Positions 7,248-14,550 of a DNA stretch of 30,891 nucleotides are shown here, piece after piece. The stretch is from Deltaproteobacteria bacterium (lineage in GTDB: Bacteria > Desulfobacterota_B > Binatia > UBA9968), in contig VBKY01000239.1 in NCBI GenBank assembly GCA_005879255.1, positions 1 to 30,891 of the forward strand, read 5' to 3'. The translations under genes were made by a program, and so were the position numbers. The notes under the pieces were generated by a model. That model was not told where the DNA came from. It saw only the letters and a list, made by a program, of their open reading frames with translations, and made no database searches. Within the stretch, counting starts at the first letter, position 1; each line of letters begins with the position of its first letter.

Positions 7248-8375
7248 TCAGCTCGCTTTTTTCTGCGCGTAACTCCATTCGTAGTCACGATTTCGGTACG
7301 CCTCATCCGGCATTATCGATTGCAATCCTTTGCGCGCCAGCTCGGACTCGAATTTCTCGCGAATCATCGGATCTTCGTCGGTATACTCGATCTGATCGCG
7401 GGCCCGGTCTTCGACTTTTTCGCTGATGCCACTGAGCCCCCGCGGCGGGTGAATCGCCAGGTATCGAGCAGGCGCGCCGCCGATATTGAAGTGCTGATGA
7501 AACCAGCGATTCGGCGGAACGAAGAGACTTGCCTCGTGCCACGGAATAATGATTTTTTCTCCGCCTTCGGGCCACATGATCGAGTAGCCCTCTCCGGCGG
7601 GGATGACGATCAAATAGCCGGGGCCATGACGGTGGCCCTTCTTATAGGTGCGCGCAGGAAACACCGACATATGGGCCGAAAGCGGCGAGCTGGGAAAACC
7701 CACCCATACCACGTGGCCGCCGGCACCTCGTCGTTCAAAATGATCGAGCCGGTCCCAGGCCCTCATGTCGGCGAAGAAATTGCCGAACCAAATATTCCGT
7801 CCATCCCGCGCGCTGCCCGGCTCATCGAGCGTCACCACTTTAGCTTCCGAATAAACTTCGCGCGCTCCCTGGCCGTAAAGCAAATCGAAATCGACCAGCG
7901 GATTGTTGAAGAAATAATCCGGATCAGGCAGCACCGACATCGCCAGCGGCAAGTAACTGCAATGCAGCAGCTTCACCGATTGCTCGCCTTGCATGTTGCT
8001 CAACTGGCAATGATAGTTCCCCGGAATCAGAAACATCGCGTGGTTTTGCCACTCGAAGATTTTCTTGGCGCGATCGCCGGCCCAGATGCTCGCCACGCCG
8101 CGGCCCTGCAAGACGTAAACAACTTCATCCACCGCGACGCGAAATGACGGCAGAGTTTTTCCCGGCGGAATTTCCGTGACATAAGCGCCGGTCACGCCTT
8201 CCTGACCCGCGAGCTGGATAAACGCCGCGTCGCACTCGCGCTCCGCCCAGTAGCCAAGCGCCAACGTGCGGCAATCTTCGATGAAATAGCCGTGATGAAT
8301 CGGCGCGCTCGTCGATTCGATCCAGTTTTCATAGGCCGTCTTCTTGTCCCAAAAATTCGCCGTCGATCTAGCCAT
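7248..8375 (-). CDS. double-cupin protein, gentisate-dioxygenase-like fold
   Basis: The protein has 375 residues with two cupin domains and no signal peptide. The N-terminal barrel (about residues 60-150) has FRVAVDEVVYVLQGRGVASIW in place of a normal His-x-His motif, so its metal site looks lost. The C-terminal barrel (about 225-320) keeps KKGHRHGPGYLIVIPAGEG and PPNRWFHQHFNIG, giving three histidine ligands. This arrangement and length recall bicupin ring-cleaving dioxygenases such as gentisate 1,2-dioxygenase, but only the fold can be claimed. It is a paralogue of the product of 17705-18742, sharing GRG-x-x-(S/T)-(I/V)-W, HRHGPG and the acidic C-terminal region with a K-G repeat. A good ribosome-binding site (AGGAGACAAAT) precedes the ATG. 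Neighbours are binding-protein genes on both sides. Confidence 0.9.
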   Translation of the reverse strand: MARSTANFWDKKTAYENWIESTSAPIHHGYFIEDCRTLALGYWAERECDAAFIQLAGQEGVTGAYVTEIPPGKTLPSFRVAVDEVVYVLQGRGVASIWAGDRAKKIFEWQNHAMFLIPGNYHCQLSNMQGEQSVKLLHCSYLPLAMSVLPDPDYFFNNPLVDFDLLYGQGAREVYSEAKVVTLDEPGSARDGRNIWFGNFFADMRAWDRLDHFERRGAGGHVVWVGFPSSPLSAHMSVFPARTYKKGHRHGPGYLIVIPAGEGYSIMWPEGGEKIIIPWHEASLFVPPNRWFHQHFNIGGAPARYLAIHPPRGLSGISEKVEDRARDQIEYTDEDPMIREKFESELARKGLQSIMPDEAYRNRDYEWSYAQKKAS

Positions 8376-8413
8376 ATTTGTCTCCTGCGACGCACGTTGC
8401 TCACAATTCCAAC

Positions 8414-8482
8414 CGAGGATCGAAGATGGAGGATGGAGGATGGCGAATTTCGATCCTCAATCCTCGATCCTCCATCCTCGAC
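8414..8482. repeat. GGATGGAGGAT-type hairpin repeat
   Basis: The left half, CGAGGATCGAAGATGGAGGA and following, pairs with the right half, ...GATCCTCAATCCTCGATCCTCC and following, to form a long imperfect stem built from iterated GGAT/GAGGAT units. It occupies the gap between the start of the cupin gene (8375) and the end of the binding-protein gene (8507). There is no coding capacity. Confidence 0.7.
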
Positions 8483-8506
8483 GATTATCCACTGGCCCTG
8501 CTTGTT

Positions 8507-9643
8507 TCACTTCAAACGCTTCCCTTGCGCCAACGCCTTCTCGACGATGTCATAGATCGGCGCCATGTCGATATATTCCGGCTTATCGACCAGCAAATAT
8601 TTCACGCCATCGACGCGCCGCACTTCACTGCGCACCACATCTTTGGGAACATCGGAGCGCAGGGATTCTTCGGAATTGTACGGCGTGTTGGCGGCGCGCT
8701 GAAGCGCGACTTGACCTTCGCGCGACAGCAGCCAGTTGACGAACACCTTCGTCGCGTTGGGATGCGGCGGCTGGGTCGGCAGCGCGATCGATCCCATATT
8801 GCCCGCGGAAATCACCCGGCTCTCTTTCCACTTCGCCGTGCGAAATTCATCGACGGGCAAGCCTTGTGCTTTGACTTTGAGAATTTCCGAGCAAAAAAAG
8901 CAGATGGCGAACTTGCCGTGCGCCAGCCAATCGGTGGCTTGACGGATTTCTTGAGTCAGCGTCACATCCATCTCACCGTACAGACGGCGAATGTATTCAG
9001 CGCCCAGCTCCGGCGTGTGATAAAAACCGCGCAGACCGATGCGCTGGCTTCCGGAGATTTTCGGATCGCGCGAGAGAATTCTTCCTTTCCACTTGGGCTG
9101 CAGGAAATCCCAGTAAGAGCGAATCTCGCCCGGCTCCGCCGACTTGGTATGGTACGAAACATACTCGCCAACATTGCCGAGATAGACAAAAATGTATCGG
9201 TTCTCGGCGTCGATGTAGTGATGCTGACCGAGCCACCACTTCGATTCATCGATGACCTCGGGAAGGATCAATGCCGCGCGCACGCTGTCCAAGATTTTCG
9301 CGCGGTACAAAACTTCGTAGGCGGTGGTCGCTCCGGCGATGTAAGCATCGACAAGATACTTACCCGCGCGCCGCTCCGCCATAATCTTGGGCGCAAACGT
9401 ATTACCTCGTCCAGGGGTTACCGTAACGTTGATCTCGGGGTATTTTTTCTGAAATTGCTGCGCCATCGCGCCGAGCTCGCCCTCGCCCTGGAAAAGATAA
9501 AGATTCAGGCCGCCTTCTTTTTTCGCCGCCTGCACCGTCCGCTCCCATTCGGCTTGCCAGTTGGGTTTGGATTCCGCGGCGCGGCAGGCGGTGATCCAAA
9601 AGGCAAGAATGAAGCTGACGACAACTGCAATCGGCGGTTTCAT
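8507..9643 (-). CDS. periplasmic iron(III)-type solute-binding protein, CxxC subfamily
   Basis: The protein has 378 residues. Its N-terminus MKPPIAVVVSFILAFWITAC ends in a possible lipobox (Ile-Thr-Ala-Cys20), so it may be a lipoprotein; cleavage by signal peptidase I is the alternative. The mature part has AEWERTVQAAKKEGGLNLYLF, AERRAGKYLVDAYIAG, LQPKWKGRILSRDPK, GEMDVTLTQEIRQATDWLA, AICFFCSEILKVKAQGLPVDEF, HPNATKVFVNWLLSREGQVALQ and SLRSDVPKDVV. The Cys pair is encoded at 8891-8902. It is a more distant paralogue of the tandem pair at 4653-7025. The ribosome-binding site is weak. No transporter partner is adjacent; the next gene downstream is a double cupin. Confidence 0.92.
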   Translation of the reverse strand: MKPPIAVVVSFILAFWITACRAAESKPNWQAEWERTVQAAKKEGGLNLYLFQGEGELGAMAQQFQKKYPEINVTVTPGRGNTFAPKIMAERRAGKYLVDAYIAGATTAYEVLYRAKILDSVRAALILPEVIDESKWWLGQHHYIDAENRYIFVYLGNVGEYVSYHTKSAEPGEIRSYWDFLQPKWKGRILSRDPKISGSQRIGLRGFYHTPELGAEYIRRLYGEMDVTLTQEIRQATDWLAHGKFAICFFCSEILKVKAQGLPVDEFRTAKWKESRVISAGNMGSIALPTQPPHPNATKVFVNWLLSREGQVALQRAANTPYNSEESLRSDVPKDVVRSEVRRVDGVKYLLVDKPEYIDMAPIYDIVEKALAQGKRLK

Positions 9644-9687
9644 AAAAACTACGCACTCTCTACATAATGACGAGATCTTTCTTACCT

Positions 9688-9783
9688 CCTTCCCCTTGAC
9701 GGGGAAGGATTGAGGAAGGGGTGCCTAGCATTGCAATAGCGCGCGCAGCACCCTCATCCTGTCCTTCCCCGTCGAGTGGAAGG
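9688..9783. repeat. CCTTCCCC...GGAAGG inverted repeat
   Basis: CCTTCCCCTTGACGGGGAAGG at the left pairs with the reverse complement of CCTTCCCCGTCGAGTGGAAGG at the right, and the inner blocks GAGGAAGGGGTG and CACCCTCATCC also pair. The arms are about 35 bases each around a 25-base centre. It fills the gap 9644-9819 between two binding-protein genes. It is a dispersed-repeat type element without coding capacity. Confidence 0.7.
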
Positions 9784-9819
9784 AATCGGAAAGACACGGA
9801 GGTCTATGTAATTGAAGCT

Positions 9820-10779
9820 TCACTTCCCCGCATACAGCCCATCGATGAACCCGGAATTGTCCAACTGCCGTAAGAAGTGTAAATCCCACATCGCGATCGG
9901 GCTCAGCTCTTTCGCCTCCGGCGCTTTCATGCAGCAGAGCCGATACGCGTTGGCGATCGCTTGATGATCCGGATAGGGCTTCATCGCCAGCTTGGCCACG
10001 CTATTGTAGGAAACGCTGCGCGCTTCCGGTTCGCGTTTTTTCAAACCTTCGAGAATTTTTTCCGTCTCTTCCTTGCGCGTGCGGCCGAAGTGAATCCCCA
10101 GCACCTGAGCCAAGACCAGCCGTTCGCCGAAGCGGTCGTATTTGTTGAGCGCCGTCACCGTCGTCGTCAGGGTTGGACCATTGATCATCGGCAAACGCGG
10201 CAGTTGCAACACATGAAAGCCGGCGTCTTCATATCTTTTGGTATCGCCGGTCACCAACGTGACGTCCCCTTCGCTAGCTTTCATCGCTTCGTATTGCGCG
10301 GCACGAAATTCGCTGGACATCTTGTCGGTGATCTCGATCCACCTCACATCGCTCAGCTCCAATCCCGCTTCCAAGATGTACAGCATGTGATTACCGCGAA
10401 TGTGATTGTAGCCGCCGCCGTTATCGAGAATCGTCGTGTCGATGACCCGCTTGCCGCGGATTTGCGCCAGTGAGGTGATCGGCTCGCGCGAAACGAGACG
10501 ATCGCTGACGCTGTTGGTCGGCGATGCTAACGACACGATCGGCTTGCCGCGCGCCACCAACGCATACGGCGAAATATGGTTGCCGGAAATTAAATCAATC
10601 TTGCCGCTGAACAACGCCGCCTCAGCCTCCGACGAGCTATCGCAGAACTCCCAGTGAACTTTAATGCCGACCTGCTGCCAAAACCCCGCCTGTTCCAGAA
10701 TTTCCCATAGCGGCAAATGCGTATGCGAGCGGAAGAACGCGTTGATCTCGATGGGTTCGTAATTGTTGGTTGTAGTCAC
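9820..10779 (-). CDS. NMT1/THI5-type (COG0715-like) binding-fold protein without signal peptide
   Basis: The start is GTG at 10779 (319 residues) because GGAGG lies five bases upstream; the longer frame to 10872 runs into repeat DNA (GTGACPYTQRP). The protein begins VTTTNNYEPIEINAFFRSHT, with no hydrophobic signal. The PBP2 fold is suggested by LPLWEILEQAGFWQQVGIKV, ALFSGKIDLISGNHISPYAL, LAQIRGKRVIDTTILDNGG and MLYILEAGLELSDVRWIEI. Family members are usually periplasmic receptors for pyrimidines, sulfonates or nitrate. The lack of an export signal suggests a cytosolic role: some proteins of this fold are enzymes (yeast THI5; from memory, 4,5-dihydroxyphthalate decarboxylase is related), which would suit the Rieske oxygenase neighbours. 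Which reading is right cannot be settled here. Confidence 0.85.
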   Translation of the reverse strand: MTTTNNYEPIEINAFFRSHTHLPLWEILEQAGFWQQVGIKVHWEFCDSSSEAEAALFSGKIDLISGNHISPYALVARGKPIVSLASPTNSVSDRLVSREPITSLAQIRGKRVIDTTILDNGGGYNHIRGNHMLYILEAGLELSDVRWIEITDKMSSEFRAAQYEAMKASEGDVTLVTGDTKRYEDAGFHVLQLPRLPMINGPTLTTTVTALNKYDRFGERLVLAQVLGIHFGRTRKEETEKILEGLKKREPEARSVSYNSVAKLAMKPYPDHQAIANAYRLCCMKAPEAKELSPIAMWDLHFLRQLDNSGFIDGLYAGK

Positions 10780-10833
10780 GGTGTCCTCCACACTACTTGG
10801 CTCGTGCAAATTATTCACGGTTGGCCTTTGCGT

Positions 10834-10891
10834 GTAGGGGCAGGCCCCTGTGCCTGTCCTCCGAAAGGGCAACCACGGGGGTTGCCCCTAC
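10834..10891. repeat. GTAGGGGCA...TGCCCCTAC element
   Basis: The element begins GTAGGGGCAGGCCCCTGTGC and ends GGGGGTTGCCCCTAC, so its outer nine bases form a perfect terminal inverted repeat, with further internal pairing (GGGCAACC/GGTTGCCC). Elements with these ends are dispersed in many soil bacteria. Related ends occur at 25655-25682, inside a gene, and at 26684-26693. Here it lies upstream of the GTG start of the NMT1-like gene and inflates its open frame. Confidence 0.8.
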
Positions 10892-10936
10892 ATCATCTTC
10901 GGGTTAACCGACGAACACGAATCACGAACACGATCC

Positions 10937-12067
10937 CTACTTCCGTCTCTCTTTACTCACCAACTCTTTAAACAACTTCGTCGGCGGATCGGGATCGAGA
11001 AATCCGGTGACTCGGTATTTTCTCCCTTCTTCTCGCTTCGCCGGCGCCGTAACTTTATCTTTGGGAATATCGACGCGCATCGAATCCGAGGGCTCTTGGA
11101 CTTTGGTATTCATGACGGTCTGCCAAACCATCTGGCCGGGGCGGGAAAGAAACCAGTTGATGAACATCCGCGCGGTGTTTGGATTCGGCGCATTGTTGAT
11201 CAACGCTAAACCGCTGTTGCCGCTGGTACTGATCTCATAGCTCGCTTCTTTGAGATTGGCGTGCGGGAATTCGTCCACCGGCAAGCCTTGTTGCTTGGCC
11301 CGGTCGGTATCGCCGCAATCGATGCAAATGGGAAACTTCCCTGACGCCAACCAGTCGCTCGATTGCCGGCGATCCTGCGACACGGTCACGTCCATCTCGG
11401 TGAATAGACGTCTGACGAACTCCGGTCCGAGCTGCGCATGATGGTAGAATCTGACGATGCTCGGCGAGCCGACGCCGGGACGCTCAAAGAGCAGCACCTT
11501 GCCCTTCCATTTTGGATTAAGCAAATCCCAGTAGGATTTAAACTCCTTGAGGTCAACCAGACCCGTGTTGTAGTGAAGCCCGTTGCCGGCGACGCTGCCT
11601 TCATACATGAAGACGAATTGCTTTTCGCTGTCCGCGTAGAAGTGTTCACCGTTGAGCCACTTCGAGCCGTCAACGACTTCCGGCAGAAGCAATACCGGCT
11701 TAAGTGGATCGAGCACGCCGGCTTTGTGGAAATCAAAAAACGATCGTCCGCCCAAGCCGCCGCTGTAAATGTCGGCGAGAAATTTCCCCGCGCGCCGCTC
11801 GGCGATAATGCGCGGCATCAAATCGCCGACGCGGCCGCTGACGGTGACGGCTTTGATAAACGGATATTCTTTGTTGAACGCCGCGATGATGTCGAGGTGG
11901 GTGATCTCCTGCTCGCCCCAGAGTCTAACTTCGCCTTCTTTCTTCGCGCCTTCGAGAATCTTCTCCCACTCGCGTTGCCAGGATGGTTTTGTTTCCGCCG
12001 CACCAACGGGACCGATCACGCTAAGAAATGCCAATATAACAATCAAAAAACTATATGGCCGAAACAT
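10937..12067 (-). CDS. periplasmic iron(III)-type solute-binding protein, CxxC subfamily
   Basis: The start is ATG 12067 (376 residues), preceded by GGAGG at good spacing; an upstream in-frame start at 12130 would overlap the Rieske gene and add a non-signal N-terminus. The signal peptide MFRPYSFLIVILAFLSVIGP is cleaved near VGA-AETK. Then follow REWEKILEGAKKEGEVRLWGE, AERRAGKFLADIYSGG, LNPKWKGKVLLFERP, TEMDVTVSQDRRQSSDWLA, PICIDCGDTDRAKQQGLPVDEF, NPNTARMFINWFLSRPGQMV and DSMRVDIPKDKV. The Cys-Ile-Asp-Cys pair is encoded at 11315-11326. It is a member of the same subfamily as 4653, 5907 and 8507. The gene starts only 25 bases after the Rieske gene's stop codon (12093-12095), so the two are probably co-transcribed. 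Confidence 0.93.
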   Translation of the reverse strand: MFRPYSFLIVILAFLSVIGPVGAAETKPSWQREWEKILEGAKKEGEVRLWGEQEITHLDIIAAFNKEYPFIKAVTVSGRVGDLMPRIIAERRAGKFLADIYSGGLGGRSFFDFHKAGVLDPLKPVLLLPEVVDGSKWLNGEHFYADSEKQFVFMYEGSVAGNGLHYNTGLVDLKEFKSYWDLLNPKWKGKVLLFERPGVGSPSIVRFYHHAQLGPEFVRRLFTEMDVTVSQDRRQSSDWLASGKFPICIDCGDTDRAKQQGLPVDEFPHANLKEASYEISTSGNSGLALINNAPNPNTARMFINWFLSRPGQMVWQTVMNTKVQEPSDSMRVDIPKDKVTAPAKREEGRKYRVTGFLDPDPPTKLFKELVSKERRK

Positions 12068-12092
12068 AGAACCTCCGAGTTTGTTCGCGGTT

Positions 12093-13280
12093 CTAACCTC
12101 GGGCCACGAGCGGGTCGGGCGGCGGCACATGATAGGTCACTGAACCTGCCTTGCCGGCGTCCAGAGACTCGTCCATCTTTGTATTGATGATCGCGTGATC
12201 CGGGTCGCGCATGACATTCATCGGGTCTAAGTTTTGCGCGACTTTCTTAATTTCGCGCGTGAGCATTTCGCGATACATGACCACGCCGCGATCTGAGGCG
12301 GTGAGCCGCTCGCGGGTGCGGTCAAGGATCGGCCCTTGAGTTTCCCAGGCCATGAAGTCTTGAGCATCGACCTCATCGAGGCGAAACTTGGTGAACGGAT
12401 GACGCGCGTCTGGCGGATTCTTGAATGGCTTTCGATAATTGATCGGCACTTCGTCTTTGTTCGCTCGCGGCTCTGCCGAGTCCGGCACGAAGTGGACGTA
12501 AACGATCCACGTATGCGTATCGTCGATGGGCACGCGAATCTGTGTGCGATTGGCCTGCCTCAAGACGGTCGGAAACAGCAGCGGATGCTCCTCCACTTTG
12601 CCATCCTTGAAAAACCGTCGCTTGAGTAGGCCGCGATCGAATTCCTCGACCTCAAACTTTACCAGGTTGTCGATCGTGCCACGGGTGGTGCTCTGGACTT
12701 TAAAGCCGTCGGTCACCAGTTCCTGATGCAATATATGCAGATGAGCGGTGTCGACGGAATTTTCCATCGCCTGAAGCCAGTTGCAGTCCAAGCGCGGCAA
12801 CGCGCGAAGCCAGTGCCAGCCGTCCGTGCGCGCCCAAACATCGTACTTTGGAATGACCGGCGCCGGCGCGGGTCCGAGATAAGCCCAGTAAAGCCCGGCT
12901 AATTTTTGCACCGGATAGGCTTTGTGCTTCACAGTCCGGCAAAAATTGCTCTCCGCCGGCTCGGCTGGCGTTTGAAGACAATTACCCTGGATGTCGTAGA
13001 GCCAACCATGATACGCGCAGGCAATGCCTCGTTCCTCGACTCTGCCATAAGATAGGGACGCTCCGCGATGCGAACAGCGATCATGCAAGAGACCGACTTC
13101 GCCCTTCGTGGTCTGAAACAGCACCAGATCCTCGGCGAGGATGCGAACAAACTTAGTCGGGTTGTCCGGCGTCAAATCCGCCGCAATAGCGACCGGATGC
13201 CAATAGCGGCGCAACAACTCGCCCGCCGGCGTTCCAGGACCAACGCGCGTCAACATCTCATTTTCTTCCGCAGTCAGCAT
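12093..13280 (-). CDS. Rieske non-heme iron oxygenase, catalytic subunit
   Basis: The protein has 395 residues. The Rieske 2Fe-2S domain has Cys69-x-His71 (CSHRGASLSYG) and Cys88-x2-His91 (CAYHGWLYDIQG). The catalytic mononuclear iron site is ENSVDTAHLHILHQ with Asp177, His180 and His185, plus Asp320 in QGPILDRTRE. It belongs to the aromatic ring-hydroxylating/O-demethylating oxygenases of the phthalate-4,5-dioxygenase and vanillate-demethylase type, which need a separate reductase; none is in the window. Expected chemistry is hydroxylation or demethylation of an aromatic acid using NAD(P)H and oxygen. A ribosome-binding site (AAGGAG) precedes the ATG. It is a paralogue of the gene at 14547-15824, with identical Rieske residue numbering, and lies downstream of a Gfo/Idh/MocA gene. 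Confidence 0.95.
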   Translation of the reverse strand: MLTAEENEMLTRVGPGTPAGELLRRYWHPVAIAADLTPDNPTKFVRILAEDLVLFQTTKGEVGLLHDRCSHRGASLSYGRVEERGIACAYHGWLYDIQGNCLQTPAEPAESNFCRTVKHKAYPVQKLAGLYWAYLGPAPAPVIPKYDVWARTDGWHWLRALPRLDCNWLQAMENSVDTAHLHILHQELVTDGFKVQSTTRGTIDNLVKFEVEEFDRGLLKRRFFKDGKVEEHPLLFPTVLRQANRTQIRVPIDDTHTWIVYVHFVPDSAEPRANKDEVPINYRKPFKNPPDARHPFTKFRLDEVDAQDFMAWETQGPILDRTRERLTASDRGVVMYREMLTREIKKVAQNLDPMNVMRDPDHAIINTKMDESLDAGKAGSVTYHVPPPDPLVARG

Positions 13281-13362
13281 CTTTGGCTCCTTCCGAATAA
13301 ATCGAACCGCCGTAACGACAGTGCGATCCTCTATCCTCTATTATCGTCGATCTTCATTTCTT

Positions 13363-14550
13363 CTACTCCGGACTCGGCACCTGATGCGAGAGGAAAATCT
13401 CTTTTCTTTCTTTCGCTGACTCAAGCATCGCCAAGCAGACCTCCAACGTCGCCGCGCCCCAGCGCCCGCCGTGAAATACCGGCCGGCTCTTTACGACCGC
13501 GTCGTATAGTTCTTCGACCTCCGCTTCCCGGCCTCGGCTTCCCGCAGGCAAAGCAATCTCGCGTTGTTCGGTTTCGCCGTAGATATGCAGTCCATCCGGC
13601 GTCTGGCGAATATCGCCTTTTTCGCAGCTGACTAGAGTCAATCCAAAAAATGGCTGCTTTCGCTCGCCACTCCAAACGTGACTATATTCGCCTTCGCGCT
13701 GGCCGCCGAAGCGCATGCCTTCTTTGAGCTGTTCTTCTTCCGCCGCGCTCCGTACTTCGCGCAACCGTTTTCTGACGTTTAGATTAGTGTTCGGCTCGCG
13801 GTATTGACCCCCTTCGCCAACCCAGCTGAACAGCTCCGCGGTGTCGAAGAACCCGTAGCCGCTGTAAACGAGCGTCGCCGGCGTGCCGTCGTCGAATTCC
13901 AGATAGCAATTGTAGCTGCCTTCCCACTCGCGCGCCTTGTCCCAGATGCCGGTCATGGCGCGCACGCTGCGCACCATGCCGCCGCCGATCAAGCGCACGA
14001 TATCGACATGGTGCGGTCCTTGGTTGAGAACCACACCGCGGCTCATCGCCAATTCATGCTTCATGCGCGGGCGGTACATGAATTCGTTGAAGTTCCAGGT
14101 GTTGATCATGCAAAGCTTGCCCAGCTCGCCGCCTTTAACGATCTCGCGGATTTTTCGGATCGGCGGATCAAAACTGTGTGTATGGCCGCAGAGTAACTTC
14201 ACGCCGTTTTTTTCCGCCGCCTGGTTCATGGCGTCGCATTCGGCCAGCGTCATCGCCATGGGTTTTTCGACGATGATATGTTTTCCAGATTGCGCCGCCG
14301 TGATTGTGTGTTCGGCATGGAGCGGATTGGGCGTGGCAATATACACAGCGTCGACGTCGGGACTGCGGCACAGCTCCGCCACGCTGGTATAGCCCTCGCC
14401 TTTGTAGATTTCACGGAATTTGGTTAGCGCGTCGACGCGGGTATCGGCGGCTGCGGTAATTTTGATGTACGGCAATGCCGCAATCGGTGGCAGGATCTGC
14501 GTGCTCGCTACCCCCAAGCCGGCAATTCCCAGACGGAGGACCTGAGTCAG
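13363..14550 (-). CDS. Gfo/Idh/MocA-family NAD(P)-dependent oxidoreductase, apparent CTG start
   Basis: The N-terminal Rossmann fold reads VLRLGIAGLGVASTQILPPI then ITAAADTR. EKPMAMTLAECDAM carries the family's EKP catalytic-lysine motif and NQGPHHVDIVRLIGGG the conserved histidines. A start at TTG 14517 would cut off the first beta strand and half the glycine motif. The only upstream in-frame option before a TAA is CTG at 14550-14548, which overlaps the TGA of the upstream Rieske gene and has GAGGG seven bases before it. That gives 395 residues. The family oxidises sugars, inositols or cyclic alcohols, and some members reduce aromatic cis-diols or biliverdin. Sandwiched between two Rieske genes it may handle their dihydrodiol product; that role is inference. 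The CTG start is inferred too. Confidence 0.85.
   Translation of the reverse strand: MTQVLRLGIAGLGVASTQILPPIAALPYIKITAAADTRVDALTKFREIYKGEGYTSVAELCRSPDVDAVYIATPNPLHAEHTITAAQSGKHIIVEKPMAMTLAECDAMNQAAEKNGVKLLCGHTHSFDPPIRKIREIVKGGELGKLCMINTWNFNEFMYRPRMKHELAMSRGVVLNQGPHHVDIVRLIGGGMVRSVRAMTGIWDKAREWEGSYNCYLEFDDGTPATLVYSGYGFFDTAELFSWVGEGGQYREPNTNLNVRKRLREVRSAAEEEQLKEGMRFGGQREGEYSHVWSGERKQPFFGLTLVSCEKGDIRQTPDGLHIYGETEQREIALPAGSRGREAEVEELYDAVVKSRPVFHGGRWGAATLEVCLAMLESAKERKEIFLSHQVPSPE

Noticed and set aside
8378..9667. Long plus-strand open frame (429 codons) opposite a binding-protein gene
   Set aside because: It is antisense to a gene with signal peptide and clear family motifs; its translation has no recognisable domain, is rich in Arg/His and follows the codon pattern of the opposite strand.
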